DNA from: an uncultured Candidatus Saccharibacteria bacterium
GTDB lineage: Bacteria > Patescibacteriota > Saccharimonadia > Saccharimonadales > Saccharimonadaceae
Assembly (NCBI GenBank): GCA_948868795.1
Contig: CAQRDK010000002.1
Span: forward strand, 18,170 to 82,169
Length of the DNA: 64,000 nucleotides
Direction: 5' to 3'
In this document: piece by piece, positions 42,970 through 50,821 of the stretch
How the letters are laid out: every line of letters begins with the position of its first letter
Position numbering within the stretch: position 1 is the first letter of the stretch
Made by a program: the position numbers and the translations under genes
Notes under the pieces: model-generated
What the model saw: the letters and a program-made list of their open reading frames with translations, nothing else
The model's database searches: none
Told to the model about the DNA's origin: nothing

Positions 42970-43046
42970 TTCTCATTACCTCTTTCTATGAAGATGTGGG
43001 TGGGAAGGAACCAGATGTCAGCGACGAATCGCCTTCACCTACTTTC

Positions 43047-43075
43047 ATTGTAGCACACATTCCAGAAAAAGTCAA
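43047..43075 (-). promoter_or_regulatory. Promoter of the 42334-42969 gene (repeat copy 1)
   Basis: Minus-strand TTGACT (43075-43070), 17 bp, TACAAT (43052-43047). About 42 bp (43047-43088) are identical to 45993-46034, the promoter of the 45350-45904 gene, so a promoter cassette has been duplicated. Confidence 0.75.
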
Positions 43076-43127
43076 TACCTTTTATGCTTTATGCTTCATA
43101 AAGTCAATAGCTACTCCATAACCCACA

Positions 43128-43158
43128 AAAAACGCTCCCAGCCGTCAGGCCGGGAGCT
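43128..43158 (-). terminator. Terminator of the phosphoribosyltransferase gene
   Basis: Minus strand: GCTCCCGGCCTGACGGCTGGGAGC followed by GTTTTTTG. Confidence 0.75.
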
Positions 43159-43199
43159 CCGTAGAATGATAAGGTACAAAAGGGACGTCGACGTGCGCC

Positions 43200-43772
43200 C
43201 TAAAACGAGCCAGGAATCCTAATTGTCGAGCGAACCTGGAAGTTGCGCGCTTCCAACATCTGCTTTCCGTGTCGCGGCGTCATTTCGACCAACGTCACAA
43301 TGCCGACAACCTTACCGCCCATTTTCTCGACCACTCGAGCCAAACCCAGCACTGTCGCGCCACTCGCCAGAACGTCGTCGACGATAACGATACGCTGACC
43401 AGGTTTAATCATGCTATCCTGGATCCACAGCTGATCAACGCAGCCATTGTCGCGCTGACAACGCACTTCACAAAAGCTCATGCGCCCACTCTCACCTTCG
43501 TCGGACGGCAGCGCCTCCAACTTCAGAGCCGGCACAAAGCCGCTCTGATGTGTCGTTGCAATCGCCGCGCCGAAAACCAGCCCCAGTCCGTCCGGGCTCA
43601 GAATCAGGTCGTAGCCTCCCAACTTCTTGCACAAACTTTCCAAATCACCACACGCGCTTTTGAACGCCGTGGCGTCTTTTAGTAGCCGCGACACATCGCA
43701 GAAAGGTTTGTCTGCCTTCTGCTCTACTACGGTCACCAACTTTTTCAGTTCTTTTCGGTTCAAGAAAAACAC
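43200..43772 (-). CDS. apt: Adenine-phosphoribosyltransferase-like purine salvage enzyme
   Basis: A 190-residue type I phosphoribosyltransferase. The PRPP loop RIVIVDDVLASGATVLGLARVVEKMG (near 124-150) is clear; ILSPDGLGLVFGAAIA near 57 matches the APT segment before the flexible loop. It would make AMP (or another nucleotide) from a free base and PRPP, in line with the salvage dependence of CPR bacteria. The start is a GTG with AAAGGA just upstream; promoter TTGACT-17-TAGAAT at 43935-43907. Exact base specificity is not certain. Confidence 0.78.
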   Translation of the reverse strand: MFFLNRKELKKLVTVVEQKADKPFCDVSRLLKDATAFKSACGDLESLCKKLGGYDLILSPDGLGLVFGAAIATTHQSGFVPALKLEALPSDEGESGRMSFCEVRCQRDNGCVDQLWIQDSMIKPGQRIVIVDDVLASGATVLGLARVVEKMGGKVVGIVTLVEMTPRHGKQMLEARNFQVRSTIRIPGSF

Positions 43773-43906
43773 GTCCTTTGATAGTAAATTTCACCTGCCC
43801 GAGCCAATTTGTCGCCCTACGACATTAGCAGAATACGACCATCGCGCCGCCTTTCGCCTTTTCCGATAGGACATCACAAACCAGCCCTCGAACAAGGGAT
43901 ACTCCT

Positions 43907-43935
43907 ATTCTAGCACACTTTCCGTAAAAAGTCAA
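43907..43935 (-). promoter_or_regulatory. Promoter of apt
   Basis: Minus-strand TTGACT (43935-43930), 17 bp, TAGAAT (43912-43907) with the TGTGC extension seen in other promoters here. Confidence 0.65.
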
Positions 43936-43972
43936 GTGGTTAAGCAAAACCTATTACTAACACCTCCAACCA

Positions 43973-44001
43973 TTGACAAAAAATGTATTCTGTGCTACAA
44001 T
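43973..44001 (+). promoter_or_regulatory. Promoter of the 44056 gene
   Basis: TTGACA (43973-43978), 17 bp, TACAAT (43996-44001). The leader holds a GGCCC/GGGCC hairpin and an AGGAGG RBS. Confidence 0.75.
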
Positions 44002-44055
44002 AAAGACGGCCCTCGTTTTTGATGGGCCAAAAATCTGTACTTTAGGAGGTCTATC

Positions 44056-44412
44056 ATGAACACCCGAACCCAGAACACTACCCGTATCTCCATTCTTGTT
44101 CGTCCTCGTTTTTCGCTTCTTCATGCCTTGGCTGTTGCGCTGCTTTTGGTGGCGGTCGTCATCGGTGGGCGCATGCTGAACAAGCAGCCCGTCCCGCCGG
44201 CGATGCACCAGGCAGAGAGCGTCATTACGCTCGACCCCAGCATGATTGACACCGGGCCGAACGCCTGGATCGTCAACCCGTTGCGTGTCGCCTGCGCCGA
44301 ATGGAACAGTGATGACAGCCGCTACGTCTGGCTGACCGGCCCGCTCAAGGAACGCGGCCTCACGCCATCCGACGTGTTGGAGTTTTGCGAACGCCTGATT
44401 GCCGCAGAATAA
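44056..44412 (+). CDS. Small anchored protein of unknown function
   Basis: A 118-residue protein with a membrane helix (about 22-43) and an external domain with two cysteines (VACAEWN near 81, LEFCERL near 110) that may pair. TAGGAGG lies 8 nt before the ATG. It belongs to the group of GC-richer exported genes in 39.6-46 kb. Not recognised. Confidence 0.58.
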   Translation: MNTRTQNTTRISILVRPRFSLLHALAVALLLVAVVIGGRMLNKQPVPPAMHQAESVITLDPSMIDTGPNAWIVNPLRVACAEWNSDDSRYVWLTGPLKERGLTPSDVLEFCERLIAAE

Positions 44413-44493
44413 CCTGAGCGGCTAAAACTAATCAAAGCAGTCCGAGCCAACCACACCTCCCCACCTTAACAATCTGAGAGAAAGGAAAATCCT

Positions 44494-45228
44494 ATGAAAC
44501 GTCTGAAAACCCTGAATCCTGCACCGGCCGCTGGTCCGCGTAAAATCACCAAAGCCCAGAGATTCCTTGCCATTGCCGTAATCGCAACTGCCGCATTCTT
44601 CTGTCTGGCCTGCGTCGCGGCGTCCCAGGTTCAATCAGCTAACCCCGAGGGCCTGATTACTGACGAAGCCACCGTCGCCGCTTATGACAGTGAATTCGCC
44701 AAGTTTCTCGGCGCTGGACACAGAATCTCCGAGTATAGCTATGTCCGCGCCGCCATTAGCGATAATTTCGCCTTTGGCTACGGTCCGCTCTGCGACGTCA
44801 CCGATTTTCAGGTCATCGTCGGAGAAACTGGCACAGTCGGCGTCGTTGCTCATGGCAAGTGTAAATTCGGTCAATGGGAAATGAACCCCGTAGAATCCAA
44901 AGGAACGGAAACCTTCATATTGGTTTTTGAGGGCTGCGTCGCGCCGCAGGCTTGGTGGAGCCATCCGGTCACGTCTGCTACGCTCTGCGACATCCCTCTG
45001 ACCACGGGTGGCTATTTGTCCGAGCTGATGGTCTGGGTCCCCTGGCCTGACGATCTAGACTTCGATACTCCTGACATCGGCGCCACCATCTACGCCCATT
45101 CCTGGTACTGGGACGGCAGCCAATACGTCCAGTCCAAATTTGTCGACTCTCCTCAGGCCTCAACTTCCACTTCTCCCTCCCAGATTAGCATCAAAGGCGC
45201 CCCTCGGGGCGCCTTTCCCCTTACATGA
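44494..45228 (+). CDS. Exported/anchored protein of unknown function
   Basis: A 244-residue protein with an N-terminal membrane segment (about 24-46, FLAIAVIATAAFFCLACVAAS) and a beta-rich outer domain containing several cysteines (CDVTDF, GKCKFG, EGCVAP, TLCDIP). The FFCLAC end has a lipobox-like LACV, so lipoprotein processing at that Cys is possible. GAAAGGAAA RBS. The C-terminal codons form the terminator hairpin at 45193-45216, so the last residues (GAPRGAF) are dictated by the terminator. Not recognised. Confidence 0.62.
   Translation: MKRLKTLNPAPAAGPRKITKAQRFLAIAVIATAAFFCLACVAASQVQSANPEGLITDEATVAAYDSEFAKFLGAGHRISEYSYVRAAISDNFAFGYGPLCDVTDFQVIVGETGTVGVVAHGKCKFGQWEMNPVESKGTETFILVFEGCVAPQAWWSHPVTSATLCDIPLTTGGYLSELMVWVPWPDDLDFDTPDIGATIYAHSWYWDGSQYVQSKFVDSPQASTSTSPSQISIKGAPRGAFPLT
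45193..45216 (+). terminator. Terminator embedded in the end of the CDS
   Basis: AAAGGCGCC-CCTC-GGGGCGCCTTT, a near-perfect GC-rich stem with T's, located inside the last ten codons of the 44494-45228 gene. Confidence 0.7.
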
Positions 45229-45257
45229 TGTGAAGTTGTAAGAAAACTACGGCATGA

Positions 45258-45286
45258 AAAAGCCCCGGCAAAAGCCGAGGCCCGGT
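45258..45286 (-). terminator. Terminator of the 45350-45904 gene
   Basis: Minus strand: CCTCGGCTTTTGCCGGGG followed by CTTTTTCATG. Confidence 0.7.
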
Positions 45287-45349
45287 GCGAGAAAGGAACC
45301 AACAGTTCAAAACATTCATATCTCGCACCTCATCGTCGGGCGGCGCAGC

Positions 45350-45904
45350 CTATTGCTGAGCAATCAGCGGACTGTCCAGTTCACAGTAGAAAGCAACCAT
45401 GACTCTTCCCGTAGATGTGATTGTCGCCGAAGCGATTGCGCCGTCTTTGCCGACCCAGGTGATAACGCCGTTGGGGTGAGTTATGGTCAGAAGTGCGCAC
45501 TCATCGAGCTTGTCGTTGATTTTGTCTTCTTGCCCCAGCTGTCTCAAGACGGAGCACATAAGGTTTCTATAGGTGTCGTACTTCTGCTTGTAATCGTAAC
45601 CATTAGTGGCCATTGGCGCTCTCCCGGAGTACTCTGGACTAAACAATTCATTGCCGCCGAGTGGCTCGGTGGAATGCTCATAAGTCTCGATGACTTCGCC
45701 CGAAAGCGACTTCAAGACCACGGTATGGTCATCGGTCATCTCGAAGGAGCAGTTGTCGGCGCTAAGGCTTGTGCTTTCGCCGAACAGGATAGATGGCATA
45801 TAATAGAGCAGCGTTATTGCTGTGGCCGCCATGACAATCAGCGCCCACGGAAAAATCTTCTGCCCCAGGTCATACCACTCCAGCCGTTCTCTCAATGTTT
45901 TCAT
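45350..45904 (-). CDS. Single-pass membrane protein of unknown function
   Basis: A 184-residue protein with a short cytosolic start, one membrane helix (about 18-41), and an outer domain with NCSFEMTDDHTVVLKSLSGEVIETYEH and ECALLTITHPNGVITWVGKDG. Its promoter is a duplicate of that of the 42334-42969 gene, so both probably share regulation. Not recognised. Confidence 0.6.
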   Translation of the reverse strand: MKTLRERLEWYDLGQKIFPWALIVMAATAITLLYYMPSILFGESTSLSADNCSFEMTDDHTVVLKSLSGEVIETYEHSTEPLGGNELFSPEYSGRAPMATNGYDYKQKYDTYRNLMCSVLRQLGQEDKINDKLDECALLTITHPNGVITWVGKDGAIASATITSTGRVMVAFYCELDSPLIAQQ

Positions 45905-45992
45905 AATCTTGCCCTCCCCAAATTAAAGATACATGTTTTGAACTGTTAAACTATCATGAAAGCAGCCGCATTGTGGAATGCTTCACGCTTCT

Positions 45993-46021
45993 ATTGTAGC
46001 ACACATTCCAGAAAAAGTCAA
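45993..46021 (-). promoter_or_regulatory. Promoter of the 45350-45904 gene (repeat copy 2)
   Basis: Minus-strand TTGACT (46021-46016), 17 bp, TACAAT (45998-45993), in the 42 bp block identical to 43047-43088. Confidence 0.75.
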
Positions 46022-46105
46022 TACCTTTTATGCTAATTCCCGGAAAAAGCAAGATATTCCGATACGAATAGCGTCATTCCGTAGTTTTATGCTATAATAT
46101 ACACT

Positions 46106-48004
46106 ATGAACGCAAACGAAATCCGTAAAAAATACCTAGATTTTCAAGTTAAACATGGGCACAAAGTTATTCCGCCCGCCCCGCTCGTCCTCGAGAACGA
46201 CCCGACCACGCTCTTCACCGGCTCCGGCATGCAGCCGCTCCTCCCCTATCTCCTTGGCCAACCGCATCCCGAGGGCACCCGTCTGACCGATAGCCAGCCT
46301 TCCATGCGTCTCCAGGATATTGAAGACGTTGGCGACCCGCGCCACACCACGGTTTTCGAAATGCTTGGCAACTGGTCGCTCGGCGACTACTTCAAAAAGG
46401 AACAAATTGAGAATTATTTTGAGTTTTTGACCAAAGAAATCGGGCTCGACCCGGAACGGATTTACGTCACTTGTTTCATCGGCAATGAGAAATACGGCAT
46501 CCCGAAAGACACCGAAGCCGCCGAAATCTGGCAGGAAGTCTTCAAGAAGGCCGGCGTTGAGGCGAAAATCGCCGAAATCGGCTCCGCCAAAGTCGGCGAC
46601 GAACGGGGAATTAAGCCCGGCGAACGCATCTTCTTCTACGACGACAAAGAAAACTGGTGGAGTCGCGGCGGCGGCATCGAAACCACTCCGCTCGGCGACC
46701 CCTGCGGCCCTGATTCCGAGGTTTTCTATGATTTCGGCGAGGATAAGCAAGATGTTGAGAAATATGGCAAAAGCCACCCCGCTTCCGACGGCGCTCGCTT
46801 CATGGAAATCGGCAATCAGGTTTTCATGCAATATAAACGCAATGAAGACGGCACTTTCTCTGAGCTAGAGCACAAAAACGTCGACTTCGGCGGCGGACTT
46901 GAGCGTCTTGCTGCGGCCGCAATCGGTAGCTTCGACGTCTTCAAGATTTCTCTCATGGCGCCTATCATCGAGAAACTCGAGGAAATCTCGCACAAAAAGT
47001 ACGACAACAACACCGATGAAATGCGCATTATCGCTGATCATCTCCGCGGCGCTTATCTGCTGGCCGCGCAGGGCCTCACCCCGTCCAACAAAGCTCAAGG
47101 TTACGCCCTCCGTCGCCTTGTTCGTCGTGCTGTCTTAAGAGCGCTCGATCTCGGCATTGGCCAGGGTTTCCTCGAAGAAATCCTCCCGATTATCGCTGAG
47201 AACTACGCTGAACTTTCCGACGACATCCTCCCGAACCGCGCGAACGTCCTCGAAGTCCTGACCAAAGAAGAGCAGGCTTTCCGCAAAACCATCAACAAAG
47301 GCGTCAAAGAACTCCAAAAACTCGGCGCAGACCAGCTCCTGACTGGCGCTGAACTCTTCAAACTCCAAGATACTTACGGTTTCCCGCTCGAACTCTCCGT
47401 CGAAGAAGCCTATAAACTCGGCCTCAAACTCCCCGACGATTATCAAGACGAATTTAATAAGGCTCTCGACGAGCAGCGCGAGCGCAGCAAGACCGCTTCG
47501 AAAGGCATGTTCAAGGGCGGCCTCTCCGACACTAGCGACCAGACCGTGAAATATCACACCGCCTGCCACCTCCTCCTCGCCGCCCTCCAGCAGGAAATCG
47601 ACCCCTCGATTGAGCAAAAGGGCAGCAACCTCACCCCTGAGCGTCTCCGCTTTGACTTCAATATTGACCACAAACTCACTCCCGAAGAGCTCGCCAAAGT
47701 CGAAGCTCGCGTGAATGAGTGGATCGACCAAGATCTCCCAGTCGTCTTCGCCGAATACGACAAAGATTACGCCTTCGACGACCTCCATGCCCACGGTTCC
47801 TTCCGCGACCGCTACCCCGACCGCGTCACCGTCTACGCCATCGGCGCTGACCTCGAAACTCCCGCCGACGACAAAGAGAAAGTCTCCGTCGAAATCTGCG
47901 GCGGCCCCCACGTCACCCGTACCGGCGCCCTCGGCCACTTCAAAATCACCAAAGAAGAATCTTCCAGCGCCGGCGTCCGCCGCATCAAAGCCATCCTCGA
48001 ATAA
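46106..48004 (+). CDS. alaS: Alanyl-tRNA synthetase, short form without C-Ala domain
   Basis: A 632-residue class II synthetase. Catalytic motifs: TGSGMQPLLPYL and RHTTVFEMLGNWSLGDYF (motif 2 region), GGGLERLAAA (motif 3). The editing domain has the zinc-type ligands HTACH near 484 and C.GPH in EICGGPHVTRTGALG near 603. The protein ends right after the editing domain, about 240 residues shorter than E. coli AlaRS, so the C-terminal oligomerisation/tRNA-elbow domain is absent, as in other reduced genomes. TATAAT ends 7 nt before the ATG. Confidence 0.95.
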   Translation: MNANEIRKKYLDFQVKHGHKVIPPAPLVLENDPTTLFTGSGMQPLLPYLLGQPHPEGTRLTDSQPSMRLQDIEDVGDPRHTTVFEMLGNWSLGDYFKKEQIENYFEFLTKEIGLDPERIYVTCFIGNEKYGIPKDTEAAEIWQEVFKKAGVEAKIAEIGSAKVGDERGIKPGERIFFYDDKENWWSRGGGIETTPLGDPCGPDSEVFYDFGEDKQDVEKYGKSHPASDGARFMEIGNQVFMQYKRNEDGTFSELEHKNVDFGGGLERLAAAAIGSFDVFKISLMAPIIEKLEEISHKKYDNNTDEMRIIADHLRGAYLLAAQGLTPSNKAQGYALRRLVRRAVLRALDLGIGQGFLEEILPIIAENYAELSDDILPNRANVLEVLTKEEQAFRKTINKGVKELQKLGADQLLTGAELFKLQDTYGFPLELSVEEAYKLGLKLPDDYQDEFNKALDEQRERSKTASKGMFKGGLSDTSDQTVKYHTACHLLLAALQQEIDPSIEQKGSNLTPERLRFDFNIDHKLTPEELAKVEARVNEWIDQDLPVVFAEYDKDYAFDDLHAHGSFRDRYPDRVTVYAIGADLETPADDKEKVSVEICGGPHVTRTGALGHFKITKEESSSAGVRRIKAILE

Positions 48005-48013
48005 TAAGGCGTT

Positions 48014-48083
48014 GTCCTGGCGTAGAAGCCGAACGAAAAGGAGAGTTTGCTCTCCTTTTCTGAAGCGCCGCCCGCCAGCAATA
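48014..48083. repeat. Nested inverted-repeat element (copy 2 of 2)
   Basis: GCGTAGAAGCCGAACGAAAAGG and a perfect AAAAGGAGAG-TTTG-CTCTCCTTTT hairpin, then GAAGCGCCGCCCGCCAGCAATAC; matches 33705-33778 outside the central stem. It may terminate alaS. A consensus promoter follows. Confidence 0.6.
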
Positions 48084-48105
48084 CTTTCCTCCAAGGAGGG
48101 AAGTA

Positions 48106-48134
48106 TTGACTTTTTCGCTTATGTGTGCTACAAT
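48106..48134 (+). promoter_or_regulatory. Promoter of the 48264 gene
   Basis: TTGACT (48106-48111), 17 bp, TACAAT (48129-48134), then a GTGTA/TACAC hairpin in the leader. Confidence 0.7.
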
Positions 48135-48263
48135 TATAGAATAAGGTGTATCCTTGGTTACACTTAACATTTTGACGACTTAATTTTACACAGCAGAAAC
48201 AAACGCGAAATATTTTATACAACTGTATTCAACTGTCAAAAACAACCTGAGGAGGTGATTAAC

Positions 48264-48641
48264 ATGGGCAGAAAAACCAGTTGTAGTTCCAAGCATGGCA
48301 ATCCCGGCAGGCCTAAAGGCCATCGCTATAACCAGAGTGCTCGTGATTCGGCTCGCATGCGCGGGCACGAAGCTCGCGATGAAATTGCGTTGGTGCGTAA
48401 GCGTGCTGTCAAGCTCTCTGGGCTCCATGGCTCGATCAACGCGTTGGTCCGCAAGTCCAACATTCTGACGGCGGCCAACCAACGCACGACCCATATGAAC
48501 GTTGATGAGTTTTGCGCTTATGCCGAGGAATTGCTTGACCGGCTTTTTCGGCTTGAACAGCAAATTGTTCAAAACACCAAACGAGATTTCTGGCGCAAAC
48601 GACGAGGATCTGGCTATTATCTCGCGGGCACTCACCCTTGA
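48264..48641 (+). CDS. Basic small protein, possibly 5' part of a frameshifted gene
   Basis: A 125-residue protein with a basic, Gly/Ser/Arg-rich start (MGRKTSCSSKHGNPGRPKGHR) and helical rest. GAGGAGGT lies 7 nt before this ATG, which decides it over the GTG at 48255. The reading breaks off at GTHP, while a different frame continues with a similar helical, charged style to 48969. Either these are two overlapping genes or one gene split by a frameshift near 48580-48640. Not recognised. Confidence 0.5.
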   Translation: MGRKTSCSSKHGNPGRPKGHRYNQSARDSARMRGHEARDEIALVRKRAVKLSGLHGSINALVRKSNILTAANQRTTHMNVDEFCAYAEELLDRLFRLEQQIVQNTKRDFWRKRRGSGYYLAGTHP

Positions 48642-48969
48642 AAAACGCGCGAAAGAGTTGGACGGCGAGTTCAACCTCCGCCGCACCGGCATCCACTTTA
48701 CATATCCGAGCGCTTCTGGGCATTTTGCTCTCAACGACAAGGGGATTAGTGCTTGTGCAAAGATTATACTTTGTTGCGAAAAAGATGAACTGCGACGACA
48801 GGAACAAATCCATAAGTTAGTAGATAGCGGCGAGTGCGACAGTTACAAAGCTGCCGAGCAGCGAGTATGCCAAGCTACTGATGAGGATAATTTTCAGAAT
48901 CTGTCCAAACGCAGTCCACTATTACCTTCGGAAAAGGAGAGTTCATGGCCCAAAAAGTCGTCACGATGA
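48502..48969 (+). CDS. Overlapping or continuing ORF, uncertain start
   Basis: The convincing part starts near 48580 (ANDEDLAIISRALTLEKRAKELDGEFNLRRTG) and runs to KKSSR at 48969; it is helical and charged with plausible codon use. The nominal ATG at 48502 has no RBS and lies within the previous gene. Joined to the 48264 frame by a frameshift it would give about 235 residues. A strong terminator at 49002-49035 ends the unit. Confidence 0.4.
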   Translation: MMSFALMPRNCLTGFFGLNSKLFKTPNEISGANDEDLAIISRALTLEKRAKELDGEFNLRRTGIHFTYPSASGHFALNDKGISACAKIILCCEKDELRRQEQIHKLVDSGECDSYKAAEQRVCQATDEDNFQNLSKRSPLLPSEKESSWPKKSSR

Positions 48970-49001
48970 GTACCTTGGCCGCTCGCGGCGGCCACCCTTA
49001 G

Positions 49002-49035
49002 CCCCGGCTGGAGTTTTCTGGCCGGGGTGTTTTTT
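49002..49035 (+). terminator. Intrinsic terminator
   Basis: CCCCGGC-TGGAGTTTTCTG-GCCGGGG followed by TGTTTTTT. Confidence 0.8.
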
Positions 49036-49155
49036 GCGCGCCGCTAAAACTGTGTAGCTCCGCAACAACCATAGCTCCGTAGTAACCGTAACTCCGCAGT
49101 AACCGTAGCTCTGCGACGATTGCCGTCTCGAACTGCTTATGCTAAAATAGAAAGA

Positions 49156-50697
49156 ATGGATGGTCGTGTCAAAAAGTCGCAATCAAACAGCGCCCCGACG
49201 GCGAACGCTTCTGCGCGCCGCGTAATTGTGCGCAATTCCGAAACCCTTCGCAAAGCCGCAAAAACCAGCAAGGTCGCGAAATCCCACGAACTCGTCAAAA
49301 CTCGCCAAACCGTCGCAAAACATAAATCAGCGACAACCCGTAACCCTGCCAGAACTCGCAAACCTGCCGCATCAAATAAGTCCCTCCGGAAACCCGTCAG
49401 CCAAAACCCAGCCGACAACTCTTCTTGGCAAAACCCTGTCATCGGCTACTGGGCTGCCAAACATCCCGCCTGGGCGAAAAAACACCCGAAACGTCTCAAG
49501 AAGCATCCAAAACTCTCTAAACCCAAGCGCCTCGAGTATCAAATTCTCGCCATGCTCGCCTTTTTCAGCATCTCCATCGGGCTCTGGGAAAACTTCCGCC
49601 AGCTCTGGCTCCAAGAAAACGGCTTCTCCGCGACCGACGTCGGCAACATCATTGGCGTCGGCACCATCGCAAGCGCCGTCGCGCTCCTGCTCGTCGGCAA
49701 ATACGTCAAAATGTCCCACATCAAACGCTTCACAACTCTCATGCTTACACTGCGCTGTGTCGACCTGCTTCTTCTCGCCCTCATCAACGGCACCGGTTGG
49801 CGCTGGCTGATTGATGTTTTTGCTATTCTCGACATCGCCTCGAGCGCCGTGATTATCATTAGCATTTATCCGCTCCTCACCACTATCATCAAAAGTAACA
49901 CCGCCTACTCCCGCCGCAAACTTGTCGAGTATCTTTTCCGCGACGTTGGTATTATGATCGGCGGGATTTTTATCGGTCAGCAAATCGGTGGCGTCCTTAT
50001 CGACTACAACGCCTGTCTCCTCATCGCCATCGTTTTCCTTATCATCGCAAGCATTATTATCGCTCGCCTCGACCTCGTCTTGACTGAAAAAGCCCCCGAC
50101 GACGCCAAGTTCTCCGCCCTGCATTATATCACTCACAACAAACTCCAGCGCGGCTACATGGTCTACACATTCCTCGCCGGCGTCGCCTATAACACCGCTA
50201 TCGCTTTGAAAATGCTCATGCTCACCGATTCTTTCGGTTTCTCCGCTGGTATTGCGACAAATTATCTCCTCATCGTCGGCCTTTCCGCTGATTTTATCGG
50301 CATCCTCGCGCTCAAATATTTCACCCCGAAGAGCGATTATCTCACCATGTTCCTAAAGTTCGGCGTCCGCGGGATCTTTCTCGCCGTCGCCTTCCTTTCC
50401 AATAACAACTTCCTCTGCTTCCTCGCGCTGACATGGACTTTGCTCAGCTCCACCGCTTACGAAAATGTCAGCGACGGCTATTACATCAACGCCGTCGACA
50501 ACCGTCATCAGCTGAAATACAACACTCTCCGCTACGTCGTTCACCATCTCGGCATTGCACTCGGAACGTTTCTCTGTGGCCAAATGTTCCAGTTCGGCCC
50601 TGGCCCGATTTTCGGTCTCTCCGCCTTCGTGATTATCTTCCAACTCGCCGCTGGTTTTTACCTTATTCATCTTCGTCGCAGTAAGAAAACTCGCTAA
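49156..50697 (+). CDS. Major-facilitator-like transporter with basic N-terminal extension
   Basis: A 513-residue protein. Residues 1-130 are cytosolic, Lys/Arg/Thr/Ala-rich and repetitive (TRNPARTRKPAASNKSLRKPV, KHPAWAKKHPKRLKKHPKLSK). Residues about 135-510 carry around 11-12 membrane helices in MFS arrangement, with ENFRQLWLQENGFSATDVGNIIGVG matching the MFS helix 1-2 region. Substrate unknown. The start at 49156 is preferred (TAAAAT box 7 nt upstream); the frame is open to 49120. AGCTCCGYAGTAACCGT-like direct repeats lie just upstream (49050-49115). Confidence 0.72.
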   Translation: MDGRVKKSQSNSAPTANASARRVIVRNSETLRKAAKTSKVAKSHELVKTRQTVAKHKSATTRNPARTRKPAASNKSLRKPVSQNPADNSSWQNPVIGYWAAKHPAWAKKHPKRLKKHPKLSKPKRLEYQILAMLAFFSISIGLWENFRQLWLQENGFSATDVGNIIGVGTIASAVALLLVGKYVKMSHIKRFTTLMLTLRCVDLLLLALINGTGWRWLIDVFAILDIASSAVIIISIYPLLTTIIKSNTAYSRRKLVEYLFRDVGIMIGGIFIGQQIGGVLIDYNACLLIAIVFLIIASIIIARLDLVLTEKAPDDAKFSALHYITHNKLQRGYMVYTFLAGVAYNTAIALKMLMLTDSFGFSAGIATNYLLIVGLSADFIGILALKYFTPKSDYLTMFLKFGVRGIFLAVAFLSNNNFLCFLALTWTLLSSTAYENVSDGYYINAVDNRHQLKYNTLRYVVHHLGIALGTFLCGQMFQFGPGPIFGLSAFVIIFQLAAGFYLIHLRRSKKTR

Positions 50698-50744
50698 CTT
50701 TCAGCCTGCTACACCAAGAAACCCGCTAGCACCCCCGCAACGAA

Positions 50745-50777
50745 GCATAACACTTGATATTATATCATTTGTTATAC
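50745..50777 (+). promoter_or_regulatory. TetR-type palindrome upstream of the helicase gene
   Basis: GCATAACACTTGATAT followed by TATATCATTTGTTATAC matches the operator at 27841-27873 (reverse complement) at 31 of 33 positions. It lies about 35 bp upstream of the TATAAT box that ends 6 nt before the helicase ATG. Confidence 0.65.
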
Positions 50778-50821
50778 TTCAAATCGCCCCTAAAATCTCA
50801 AAAAAGGAGTATAATATAAAA

